Shown here in pieces: positions 1 through 12,900 of a DNA stretch of 64,000 bases. How positions within the stretch are numbered: the stretch's first letter is position 1; every line of letters starts with the position of its first letter. The translations under genes and the position numbers were made by a program. A model generated the notes under the pieces. It worked only from the letters and a program-made list of their open reading frames with translations, had not been told where the DNA came from and did not search any database. The DNA lies in assembly GCF_040958095.1 (NCBI RefSeq), contig NC_091220.1, forward strand, positions 18,878,393-18,942,392, read 5' to 3'. The DNA comes from Procambarus clarkii. Lineage: Eukaryota; Arthropoda; Malacostraca; Decapoda; Cambaridae.

Positions 1-783
1 CCTGGTGCTTCGGAGCTCATTAACTGTTTAATAATTGTAAACAAAGCCACCAAAGATTGAGAAAAGATGGACAAGTTAGTAAGTGCTTGCATAACTGCTT
101 CGTGAATCTGGCTCCAGACCCATATATGGTGCATAAATTCACCTATCTTTGCTACTTTCATTTGGTGGGGCGGCAACAAGTCAGATAGTGTAGTAATACA
201 GTAATAGTGTAGGGAAAGGTTAAACAATTTAAAAAATGTATCATGAGTAGAAAACCATCAACTGTCCTCCAAATAGCATCACACCTCTCCAAGGAATCAG
301 GTTTACAGTACAGCGCCCGTCGTTATTTGTCAGGTACATAACATCCAAACACATTCACTTTCTTCTACCCTCAGATCCATGTGAGTATTCCTCACTAGTC
401 CATCATCAGCCATTCATCAAACATTATCAAAGTTTGTTGTTTCTTAACCCTACTTCTCCAACAATTTAAATTCTTGGTCTATTCTATCACCATACATGTT
501 TAAATTATCTATTTCTACAGCTCTACCTTTATTTTCAACATTCATACCACACTATCACCTACTTCTGACTGAATTAACTATCTCATTTTTCCCAACCAGA
601 GTTTTCACCATACAGTATTAGCAACTTTCTTCTTCGATTAACCTTACTTTTACTTCAATTTCACAAATTCCTGTTATCAATAAAGTATAAAGCTATTTAA
701 ACTCACAGATCACTTAGAGCACTTTACCATTTGCATTTATTGAAGACATTTTGTATCTGCATATATTCATATCTTATACTTAC
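1..783. other. IRP1 intron, left edge; no exon seen
   Basis: AT-rich sequence following the splice donor at 783/784 (minus strand). I looked on the minus strand for the next aconitase coding segment, which should continue the region after the HYLRQS sequence, and did not find it. The next IRP1 exon must therefore lie beyond the left edge. No repeat family that I recognise is present. Confidence 0.6.
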
Positions 784-955
784 TACTCTGTCTAAGGTAG
801 TGGATAGTAGTGTCATCAACTGGGAAGAAACCAACAGTGGCACCGTATTCTGGACACATGTTGGAAATTGTGGCACGGTCTGCCAGGGACAACTGCTCCA
901 CTCCTGGACCATAGAACTCGACGAACTTCCCAACCACGCCAACTTGGCGCAAGTG
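784..955 (-). CDS. ACO1: IRP1 coding exon 9 (last in window)
   Basis: 172 nt. The acceptor ends ttatgttag and the donor is gtaagt. It encodes [20 protein letters not shown] through NMCPEYGAT to HYLRQS plus one base. The NMCPEYGAT block lies in an active-site region of the aconitase fold. Phase in 0, phase out 1. Confidence 0.95.
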
Positions 956-3900
956 CTAACATAAAAAGTGCATCATCACTGGCTGAACAATGTTATGCTC
1001 ACTAGCAAAACTGATAAAGAATACAGAGCAGAAAAATGTTTTGCCACAAGTGGTAATTCTTAGATTAAGTTGTTATGTATATTTGCAACAATACTGTAGT
1101 TAAAATCATGCTAGTGGTTAAGGACACTGTCCAATAGCCGAGAGCTCTATTATTTCACTTGGAACGGGTAGATTCAAATGGAGAAAGTACCACGGCCTAC
1201 AGATAAGATTACAATAAATTAAAATTTTTAGATTTAAACAGCAACAAATTAAATATAGCTACCCATATATGTAAAGTTTTAACAGGATGTAATGATTTGC
1301 TACCCCCCAAAAAGAATAGCTTACTTTTGCAAATAAATTTTTGTTTGACTTAAAATCTACAAAGACTAATGACAAAGAATGTTCAGAATTGCCTGTATAT
1401 ATATAATTACTATAATATATTATTAAACAGTCTGGGACAAGAAAAAGTGTGCATTAAATTCAATACAAGTTTTTACTGTATCTTATTCTTTACACACTTA
1501 AAACTTGAAAACACCCTAAGTTTAGAATATATAAAATAGGTTATATCACAAGAATTTCAGAAAACGGGTAAACCCCCACCTTGGTAATGGTAAGAACCAC
1601 ATCTGTTGAGGTAGCAAGCGGAGAGAGTGTGCCGGTGATACAGTAACCCACAACCTTGGGTAGCACCATGGACACTGCTTGCCCAAGCATAACTGCCTCG
1701 GCTTCAATACCTGAAAAAAGCATAATGCCTACATGACTTGCCTCCATTAAGACATTTTTGCCACATTCCAACTCCCATATACACCCCTACTTCAATGATA
1801 TCTAGAAACTCTTGAATATTCTGTAACAGTGCTTATATAGATTTCTGAGATTAGTGCTTTCATCTGATAGCATTGTACTATACACTATCTTGTATAGTAT
1901 AGTATATAAAAAACATTCATACTGTATATCAATACTAAAGTTTAAAATTCAGCTGCAAAAATACTCTGGAAGGATGAGGGACTTTTGACAAGCCACTGGG
2001 TTCTTTTCTGCAAGACCACTGTACCTTCAATTAAACATACAAGCATATGAACATATGTGTGTGCTTGGTAGCCAGCCAAGACTATAAGTTTTAATAAATT
2101 AAGATTACTTTTTCCCACCAAGAAGGCCTGGTCAGGAACCGGGCCGTGGGAACACTGAGCCCCAAAGCGAACGCAAGGTAAGTAATTATCAAAAGCAGGT
2201 GCCAAGCTGTCAAGGCTATATAGGGCTCTACTTATCCCACCAGCTTACCTCCAACTCCCCAGCCAACAACCCCCAGGCCATTGATCATTGTAGTATGAGA
2301 GTCGGTGCCCACCAGGGAATCGGGGAAGAGTAGTTTATCCTGGTCAAACACAACACGTGCCAGATATTCCAGATTAACCTGAGGGGTAAAGGGTTTCAGA
2401 ATGTGACTAGTGATAATATGAAGTATGACCAATAATACCACAACACTGCTTGTAGAAATCAGTTACCAACATCAATATGCCCATTTTTGTTGACCAGACC
2501 ACACACTAGAATGTGAAAGGAAGACGATGTTTCGGTCCGTCCTGGACCATTCTCAAGTCGATTGTGATTGTCTCAATCGACTTGAGAATGGTCCAGGACG
2601 GACCAAAACGTCGTCGTCCTTTCACATTCTAGTGTGTGTTCTGGTCAACATACTTTAGCCCCGTTATTGTGACTCATCGCCTGCATGCCTATTATTACTT
2701 GAAACTCCCTTCCTTGAATTTCTCGTCATGAAAATTGAGATAATCCCCTAATGTTGTTATATATAAAAAAAAGACATCATACTTTAGTGTCCTGCATATT
2801 ACTAATGGTATTTTATAATTTTTCTCTACCATTTAATTATTGTAAAGATTAAAAGCAAGTCTGAGAACCTTCAAAAGACAGGCTTCTTCCACATCCTTAC
2901 AAATGTAAATAACCTATGATCATTAAATAATTGTAACACTTTACTGTTAATTGCAATTAAAATATCTGCATAATATTCATATAAATACTGAAACAAAATA
3001 TCATCATGTAGACTAAATTGATTACCTGTAACAGGCAGGTTTCCTGTGTCTGGATATTAGTAACCCGACACATTAGTCACCTCCTCTTCCCCTTGAAGCA
3101 CACACAGCGCTTGCTCTCAAGATGCTCCTTTCCTCTCCCCCGGCCACTAGCACACACCCTCTCCCCCGGCCACAAGCACACTCCGTCTACCGCCATCAAC
3201 AACAACATCCTCAACACATTACTCCGCACCTCCCTCCTCTGCTCTTATCACTTATCACACACTGATCCAGAAATAATTCATCTCTTACATGACCCACAAA
3301 TTATCATGGAAAGTTACCAATATATCCCACCACTCACACTTGCTTAATTGTGATTAGAAAATCGCTATGAATAACGAGGATTATTTATGATTAGTAATGA
3401 CCCACTTATCTGTTTGATAAGTCCAGTCGATAGACTGGACTCGCATTGTATCCAGGAAAGTCAGCTATTCACGAGCTCCTGCGCTAGATCACTCTCAATA
3501 TGGTGTTAATACATGTATGTATAATACAGTACACACACATACAACAATGATGCTTGTCTAATATGCACAAATAAAATGAAAAATAAAACACAAGTACACA
3601 CAATGAAATTTAAAAATGTAATCCACTGGGCCTAAGAAAAGGCAAAGTTTACTATTGTTTTTTTGTTCAGCAAAATTAACAATTAAAATTAGCATAGCAA
3701 AAAAATTTAGATACAAGAGAAAATAATTCTAAAATTAAAACCAACCAGGGAGCCGGTTGGCCGAGTGGACAGCACGCTGGACTTGTGTTCCTGTGGTCCT
3801 GGGTTCGATCCCAGGCGCCGGCGAGAAACAATGGGCAGTTTCTTTCACCCTATGCCCCTGTTACCTAGCAGTAAAATAGGTACATGGGTGTTAGTCAGCT

Positions 3901-6900
3901 GTCACGGGCTGCTTCCTGGGGGTGGAGACCTGGTCGAGGACCGGGCCGCGGGGACACTAAAAAGCCCCGAAATCATCTCAAGATAACCAAGTGGCCTCAC
4001 CTGATGCACTATGCCAGAGCCAGGAGGAACAATCAGCAAATTCTTCAGAGCCTGTGATCCCCACTTGAGGAATACAAAGCGTTCATAGTTTCGCTCAAAT
4101 TCTATCTCTTGGTTTTTTTGTAATGCACTCGACCTGAAGAAGATAAATCATTATACCAAAAGTATGTAAATATTCAGGACTGTTAATTCTACCTATATCA
4201 ATTTTGTGAAAATTCAATTCAAATTTGCCTAGGATCACCATGGAACCTGTCATGCAACATTGGCTGGTCTTCCACTCAGTCATGCACAGTCCTTTTCCAA
4301 TCATAACAAAGCGGTATATTGACCACTTGCACTCATGTCACATGCTCTTTGTTTACACCATTTTGGGAGCATACAGCATCAGCTGTGTATGATTAGCAAT
4401 ACTGCTGATTCTAGTATTAATGATAACTATCACAATGGAATAATTGTTGAGATATGAACAGCATCTTGGTAAGGTCGATACAAAATGCTACGTCAAGACA
4501 CGTTAACAGAAACTGTGGCCCATCCTTGATCTAGACACGCAATCTAACATCCAATATAATGTGTTATAAATTGCTGGAGCTGGTCTTCCAGTCAATACAG
4601 TACGTTAATCTCCTATAAAACACAACTCTCAATTTAAACTAACAAATATTCCCTAACCTGGCCTTAACCTAAACCTAACCTTAGGGGTTGTTACAAATGA
4701 TATGAGTGGGACTCTATGGGGTACTGGTACTATTAAGGGGTATAGGTAGTTAGAAGACAGGAGTATCAAATATGGGAGAGCTAAAAGGCCCGGCCCCCAA
4801 AATAAACTATCCACAGTAGTAATAACTTGCTACAAGACCATAAATGTTAGTCTAAGGGTTGATCACTGCGCTCCCACCTTGGAAGAAGAGATACTCTGTA
4901 ATTCATGTACTTATTTATTAACCCGTTAACAACCCCCCATATACACTCACACCAATAACAATAATAATAATAACTTTACCACACTATCTTACGTTAAAAG
5001 CCTTGGTCCACGTAGGCAGGATACAAGGTTTACACTAATAACAAGCTAGGGTAAAGTACTACTGGATAAGCACTGAAGCTGGATGCAGCTTAGGGTAGTG
5101 AAACCACGTGGGACCCTAATACAAACACAACACTTAGGGGTACCCAAACACTGGCAAAATACTATCCCCAGGTCTCCCCAATCGTTACTACCAGAGTAGG
5201 CACACTTACACCATATAATACTTAACTTAAGGGTACAGGAACTTCAGGTAAGGGAAATAAGTAAGAGGAGAAGGAAGGAGAGTAGGGATACAGCCACAGA
5301 GTAGGTCTTAACCTCACGCCACCAGCCAAGAGAAGAGCGAGCTCCTCGCGACCACCTGCTGCCTCCCTCATCGTGGTGCCGGGAGGAGCCTAATTGATCG
5401 TGCAGCTAAGCACATTAAAGATCTTCCCCTATGCAACGTATTGTTACTTTATGAATGATTAGAAAGTATTAGTAAGCAAAGTTGGTGCCTATGATATTAT
5501 TTAATAATCAACCCCCAGCTCTGTCTTTAAATGCTCTTTGAGAAACAATAATAGTCTTACGTCTGGCAGGGAAGATACAAACAATTTCCATTCGCAATGC
5601 GCCAACTGTACTACTTAGGAAGTTTAATAGCTCAATTTTGACCTCTGGTTTCCACTGGAGAACCCAGGGTCGTAACAGGGGTTCATAAAGGATTGGCCAT
5701 CCAGAAAAAGAGCAACTCGGTGCACTGAAGTCAGGTGAAAGGACTTATAATTTTAATTGTACATAATAAACCAACGATGTCATAAGCAACAAGTCATCAT
5801 ACCAACGAGAATCACTTGCAAGATTCTACAGCCGATCTTATCTGCTACACAACATAAGGCAAACATAATATAAATCCACATATACACTGAAATTTTAAAT
5901 ATGGGCAAAGTGTTATGAGAAAATGAAAGAATCCAAAAGGTAAAAATGTTAACCATGGGAAGAAATATATATACTGTACCATATTTAACTTTGAAAAAAA
6001 AAATGGAGACAATAGAAAAATTAAATGATGTGATTTGACTGCAATGAATCTGAGAGCAAGAGAATCAAAAAGTGGGGATGTTTGACCAGACCACACACTA
6101 GAAGGTGAAGGGACGACGACGTTTCGGTCCGTCCTGGACCATTCTCAAGTCGATTGTCTTGAGAATGGTCCAGGACGGACCGAAACGTCGTCGTCCCTTC
6201 ACCTTCTAGTGTATGGTCTGGTCAAATTACTTTAGCCACGTTATTGTGGGGATTTTGTTACAATAACTCTAAAAGACAAAAAGTTAACTAAGGAAAGAGA
6301 GAAATAATGTGGTCACCTGCCCTGGAGCAACAGCATTTTTATCTACAGCCCCTGACCAACCTATCTTCAAAAACTATTAACTGAATACCATAATTCATTG
6401 TGTATGGGGACAGGCATATATCGAGGTCCCCTCCCCTCCCAGGGTCGAATTACCGACCCCGGATGCCACTTGACAACAAACTGACTAACTCCTGTGTACC
6501 TACTTGCTAGGTGAACAGGTGCATTAAGTGATAGGAAATGTACCCAACCATTTCTGTTCCTCCGGAGTTCTCGATTGTGAGCCGAGAATGAACCTGACTG
6601 TACTACTGGGACCCTGTAGATAGAACTATACAGTTCTAGATTAAAATAGTTTAGATAGTTCTAAGTGATAGAACATAGAGCTACTATGGATGAAATGTAC
6701 AAAATATGGACTACTTGTACATATTGCAACAAATTCAAGTTCTGTACTACGTAAATTTTAAGTGGCACAAGAAATTAAAATGGCAACCATAAACTTAAAC
6801 TTTCCTAGGCTTAACATATACAATCTTAAGCCAAATTTAGACTTAGGGCCCTCTACAAAATTAATAGTACAAAACATGGATTTTGTTTTTGTAACAGTTC

Positions 6901-9900
6901 ACCTTTTGTACTTCCACTTATAATAACTATTGGTAATTATATCATTCTTGGAAGCAAGGCTGCCCCAAACACATTACAGTACTCCCTTACAGGAATTCCC
7001 CATCATGGGAGGTGGTCACAGCAGTGCCTCCAGGAAGCTCTATCACTATGAAAACATTTCAAGCTCTCTAACCTCCTCCCCCTCCCCCCCCCACTATCCT
7101 TCACACAGTTCCACCCCCCCCTCCCGGTAGAACAGCCTCGTGACTGAGTGAACAGCGCTTGGGGGTCGTAGTCCTAAGGGCCCGGGTTCGATTCCTGGCA
7201 GAGGCAGAAATAAATGGGCAGTGTCTTTCACTCTGATGCCCTGTTCATCTAGCAATTAATAGGTACCTGGGAGTTAGACACCTGCTATGGGCTGCTTCCT
7301 GGGAATGTGTGTGTTTGTGTGTACGTGTGTGTTTTAGATAAATATATGTAGTAGATAAAATAGAGGAAAAATAGAAACGCAGGGTCCAAGAGCTAATAGC
7401 GCGATTCAGCAGACACAAAGTAAATAAATCCCTTCCCCTTCAGAGATGCTGCTGTCTACATTCACCTTTCTCGTTAAATGATTCTCAGGCATACTACTAA
7501 CACCTAATTAACAATACCACCTAATGTATTGCCCTCCTACGTTACTTCTATTGATAACTAACTGCCTACTTTGATGCAAAAATCTGTCAAAAAAATTGTA
7601 GAAAAAAGTTCTTTGTGTGGTCCCTGGAATGTATCCCTATTTTTCACATAAATAATACCTTCAAGCCAAATTGTGCAGCTTTCGTGGGAACACAGCCTCT
7701 GCACAAACCGAGGGGCACCATGTACATGTAGTCACTTCCTCACGTTAGATTTTCCAAATCGACTGTCATACTTGTCAGATTAATGCTCAACAAATATTTT
7801 TCAATTAATAATGTGTATACAGTATTTCTCATATCTAATTTAAATTATTATGCTACTGTACCTTTTCAGCATATTATTCTAACAACTCCCATAACAGGAA
7901 TCAAAGATTATTTATTTTAAAATAAACTATAAATTAGGAACGTTTCGATCGCACAAAGGCAATTGAGAGGTGTCAACAGGTCAGCACATTTCTCTATACT
8001 GTATAAGCATACTGTATACAGTAATTCCGGGATCGATATCCCCATAGCTCAGTCTCTGACCGGGTCTACTGCTTACCTATCAGTAACTACAAGGGAGTGA
8101 GACCCAGGTCTGCCAAGCTTTTAGTACGTAGTGCATTTCTATACCTTGATGTTGATAGTTTGTGTTGTATTTACAATTAATGTTGTGAATGGTGAAGGCT
8201 TCCACAACTTCCTTGTGTTAAAGTGTCATTCACACTTCTGTGGAAATAAATGTTCCATTCACCTGACTGTATGGGGTCTCGAACCGCGGATTCCACACGT
8301 ATGAGGCTGTAGCACTATCAACTAGGCTATGAATAGTCTTAAAAAGGAAAGTTTTCAGAAGCCGCATCCTGCTGCATACTGAAATTTTCAACATTCCCTG
8401 ACTACTACTGATGCCCAGAGAAATTTCTGACAAATTCTGGGAATTCTGGGAATCTGGGAATTTCTGGGCTTTCTGACGATTGTTATTGTCAAAGTCTGCT
8501 ATTCTATTTACTCCTACAGACCATTACAACTCAGGATGCTATTTTTATAACTTAGTGATTCCTGGAGAATACTTCAAGTTCTTTTTTGTTTTATAAATTT
8601 TAGAGTAGATGATTCCATCAACTACCAAACAGATTTCAGTTGGCATTGACCACATGTCAGTGTTTCTGGCACCAAACAAGCTACAGTAATTAGATAGCCA
8701 AGCATGTTTCCTTCAACTTATTCCTTAAGGTGTTTCCTCCCAGTTGGTGATTTCTATCCGGGTATTAGAACAACTGTATTTATTATCCCATTATCAAGTC
8801 GTGTGCAACACGAGGGTCTAGGTTGGACCAAAAGTCATCATATCTTCATTTTCTAAGGTGTGGTTTGGTTATTTCTTCAGCCATGTTACTGTGACTCATT
8901 GTCAGCATTGTCAAGGATGATGAGGATTATATTTCCTAATTTGAGTTTTGAACATGTCATCATGTTCATTATATTTATTCAGAACCAATGACTTACCATT
9001 GTGGTGCCAGTTAAACTGTTCTTCTCACAGACTTTTGTCTTGTTCAGTATATATAATAAGCCCTTTTATATAATTCTAGCCAATAAATTTCATTTTAACC
9101 CTATTTTCTGCAGATAGGCCATTGCCACCTTGTTTTGTGTGTTTCGCGACCCATTCCTTTACCTTACCTTGAGGTTACCTTGAGGTGCTTCCGGGGCTTA
9201 GCGTCCCCACGGCCCGGTCGTCGCCCAGGCCAGACCCAGAAATGTCTGGGCATTTCCCTGAACCCAACTATATATTCAAACACTTACACAGTGGTCACCA
9301 GTCCTTAATTAAGGGCACTTCATATTTTATCTTCTTAGTACCAGTCTTATTTTATCTTCTTAGTGCCAGTCTCAATTTGGGTGAATCCCAAGTATTATGT
9401 TACCGGCTGGTCTCTTCACGACTTTTTTACCGGTTTAGTGTGGCTGAAAAGTGTCCAATTAAAGTGGTTTATATTTCTCATCTCTCATTTAATTAAGGTC
9501 TTTTAGTACTTTGCGGTTAATATATATCAATCATACAAAAGGAAGCAGACTGAATTAAAAGTAAAATAAGGGAACAGAGCAATGACAACTTGAAACAATT
9601 AACATTTGTTAAGGGATGCAGAAAGTGAGCAACAAACGTAATCAATAATAACGGCAACAAAACATGCTGTAAACTCCGACAGTTCTACCAACATGACAGG
9701 GAACACTATTAACACCAACAATAAAGCAAATATAAGAGTTGTGTACAATACATCCACAGCAATTAACACACACTTCTAGCTACAGTACCAACAAGAAGAT
9801 TATTACAACAGGTGTACAAAATATTTTGTAGTAATTGTGACAAAAAAAGAAAAAATTGAATGAAACCCTTCCAGAAATTAACATCTAAGGTTTCATGAAT

Positions 9901-12900
9901 GTAAACATACATGCCACTGCTAAACAACAACAATGGCACAAGACAATTAATTAGCAGCCCCCTCGTGAACTTTATACAGATGCTAAACTCACCAGCAAAG
10001 AAGAAAAGAACAGACGAAAGTGCATAGAATAGGAAGCCATCAAACACTTCACCTTCTAACAGAACCAAGAAAATCTGTATTACCACTTGCCAAATTAATA
10101 CTACTATAAAATATAGTGAGAAATATTTAATCCTCCATGCATGGCCATACCCTACCTTCTTCCTATATTATCAGCAAGCCCTGACTGACTGATAAACAAC
10201 TGTGTTAGATCTTATTGGGTGCTAATTACTTACAGGAAATATGCTAACTTTGGTAAAGTTTACTGCTAACTTGGCGGTTCTCTACAACAAAGTCTTGTCA
10301 CCAAGGACACCCAATACAAACAAAATATCAGCTAAGTTTGTCAAAAAGTTAAGAAATCAAGGTTTTATTAATGCTAAACAAATTTATGTTGTATATACAC
10401 GTATACATGGGGTAGACTGATGCATATAAGGTTCAAGTGGGGAGGGGGTCCTCCAAGACGTCCTATTTACTAACGACGACTATAATAATTCTTCTTGCCA
10501 TTGTGCAATACCTACTTAGATCGATTATAATGGCTAAATTCACAAATCTGCAAATAAAGAATATTTATCTTAAATGAATTTAAGACTATCATGCAGACTA
10601 GCACAAAAAGGGCTCAAAGCCGGTTGGCCAAGTGGACAGCACGCTAGACTTGTGATCCTGTGGTCCCGGGTTCGATCCCGGGCGCCGGCTAGAAACAATG
10701 GGCAGAGTTTCTTTCACCCTATGCCCCTGTTACCTAGCAGTAAAATAGGTACCTGGGTGTTAGTCAGCTGTCACAGCTGCTTCCTGGGGGTGGAAGCCTG
10801 ATTGAGGACCGGGCCGCGGGGACACTAAAGCCCCGAAATCATCTCAAGATAACCTCAAGATAAGCCAGAAAAATCAACCTTACCTACGCTGGTTTTGGGC
10901 ACTGTATTTGTATTTCAATTTTCCAAAAATTTCTCCTTTATAGTCCATATACAAATGTGATTTTACCACACAATAGAATAAAACTAATTTCCATACTGTA
11001 TTTTTTGTTAAATTCGTTGACATGGATTTAAGCACTACTATTTATAGCAAGGCAGCCAGCATGCTTAACAAATTCTTGTATACAAGACAAAACAAAACAA
11101 TGCAAACAACAGTCAATTAGTGCATACACTTGAACTGCAAGCTTAAATGCAATCACATACGAGAGACACTTCAATAATACGGGTATTATACACACAGGTT
11201 TACACACACACACATGAATTTTGTTAGTGACAAAAATATACAATAAGCAAACAAAAACATTATTATAAATGTTTAAAACATTTATAATACTGTATAAGAA
11301 TGTTTAGCCAGTGAACACAAAGCAAATTCATAATTTATATATATATATAATGTTTCAAACAGAACATCAATATATATTACCGAACACTGTACTCCTACTC
11401 ATCTTCAGTCTTCAAAATGTTAGTAATAATACTGTCAGAACTATTTAGCATATAATATTAAAGATCAGCGAAGAAGGTGCTAATTATTCAGATCTTAACT
11501 TTTAAATTTAATATCAGAAAAAAATATGCTAACCATTCAGACTGTCGCTCGTGGAAGGGACACACTTCATCCTGTATGGGTATCCCGGGAACATCAAGAG
11601 GCGAAGGTAACGATGACATTGATAATCTTAACGACGGGGTCACCGAAGCGTCGCTCTTGCAACTAGAAGTATCGGACATGCTAGCAGCAAAATCGTCGTC
11701 GTCTTTCTTCCTCATAGTGAAAGGCCGTTGTCTTAAAGTGCCTAATCCACGAGGTCTAAGTGAAATGTCTTCGATATCAACGCTTGGACGACTCTCCGCG
11801 TTTGAAAGTTGGCACTGGTCAGGAGTGGTAGGCCGGCTACTGGGTCTGTTGCCCTGATGTATATACGGAGAGCCCGTGTAATAGCTTACTGGCCACTGTG
11901 TTCTATTCATTTGGGCTGGATGTGGGGAAGGGTATACAGGAGGGTTATAACCAGGAACTACACTTGTACATGGAATAGCATGTTGCTGATAGCTTAGCGT
12001 ATTTGATATTGGTTCACCTAAAGCCATATGAGTCATCAAAGTGGGGAGTTGGTGAGTTGTCGTGGAGACAGCAGGCTGATATTGCCATGGCTGCTGCACA
12101 CCTACCATCACAGTTCCTGACACAGACGCAGTGGTTGGCATAAGGTACACTTGCTGTACAGATTGTTGTGGAAAATTTGAAGTTAGAGAAGGATATATAG
12201 CGGGACTAGAGGGTCGGGATTGCACCACTGGGGAAGATGGGCGTGACCTTGGCACTTGTGAGCCTCGCCCACGTGAATGGTGCAATCTGGAATATGAACG
12301 ACCATGGGTCCCTCTCCTTGAAAATGCTGCTGGAACACAGCCCGGGTGGCCATAGTTCACACAACGACCACAGGACTGACCAGTTAAAGTGCCCCCTCCT
12401 CCAGGGTCGTCCCCTCCACGTCTGCTGGGGGAGAGACACTGTCAAGATGCTGCCTCGGCCGCACAAATGCATCCTTACCACTACATCATCATACACTTCC
12501 TCAACAAAATACAGTAATATGAATATCACTGTAAAATACAATGGTATGCATGAACTCTGTTATAAGTTTAGCTAAAAGTTTTTCCAAGGTCTGTAATCTA
12601 TAGAAATACAGAGAACCACATTAACATTCAGAGGCAAATATTTTAAATCTTAAATTAGCTATATATTTATTGAAGCAACCAATGAACGTTGACCAAGCAG
12701 AATACTATTCACAACTTTACATTTACACTTATTCAAAGCTAAACAAAATTCATAACGTCAATACTAAGTATTACATAGTACAGAACATCTCGGTGTAAGT
12801 TAATAAAAAACTCACATCTAGGCTTCCATATTCTATGAGATATAATTGTATTAAACTGAGCAATGTTAGAATGTTACAACTTTTACATTAATATACAGTA

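Noticed and set aside
3770-3820. True tRNA genes at the SINE heads
   Set aside because: Each head continues into the same SINE body and tail in nine copies, and the cloverleaf is imperfect, so these are SINEs rather than functional tRNA genes.
11488-12360. A start codon for the Ser/Pro-rich protein at 12360
   Set aside because: The codon at that place is GTG, not ATG, and the open frame continues upstream to a splice acceptor, so it is better read as an internal exon.
12485-12506. A 21-nt microexon (EVYDDVV) upstream of the orphan exon
   Set aside because: It ends in phase 0 while the next exon needs two bases, and the intron left between them would be too short.
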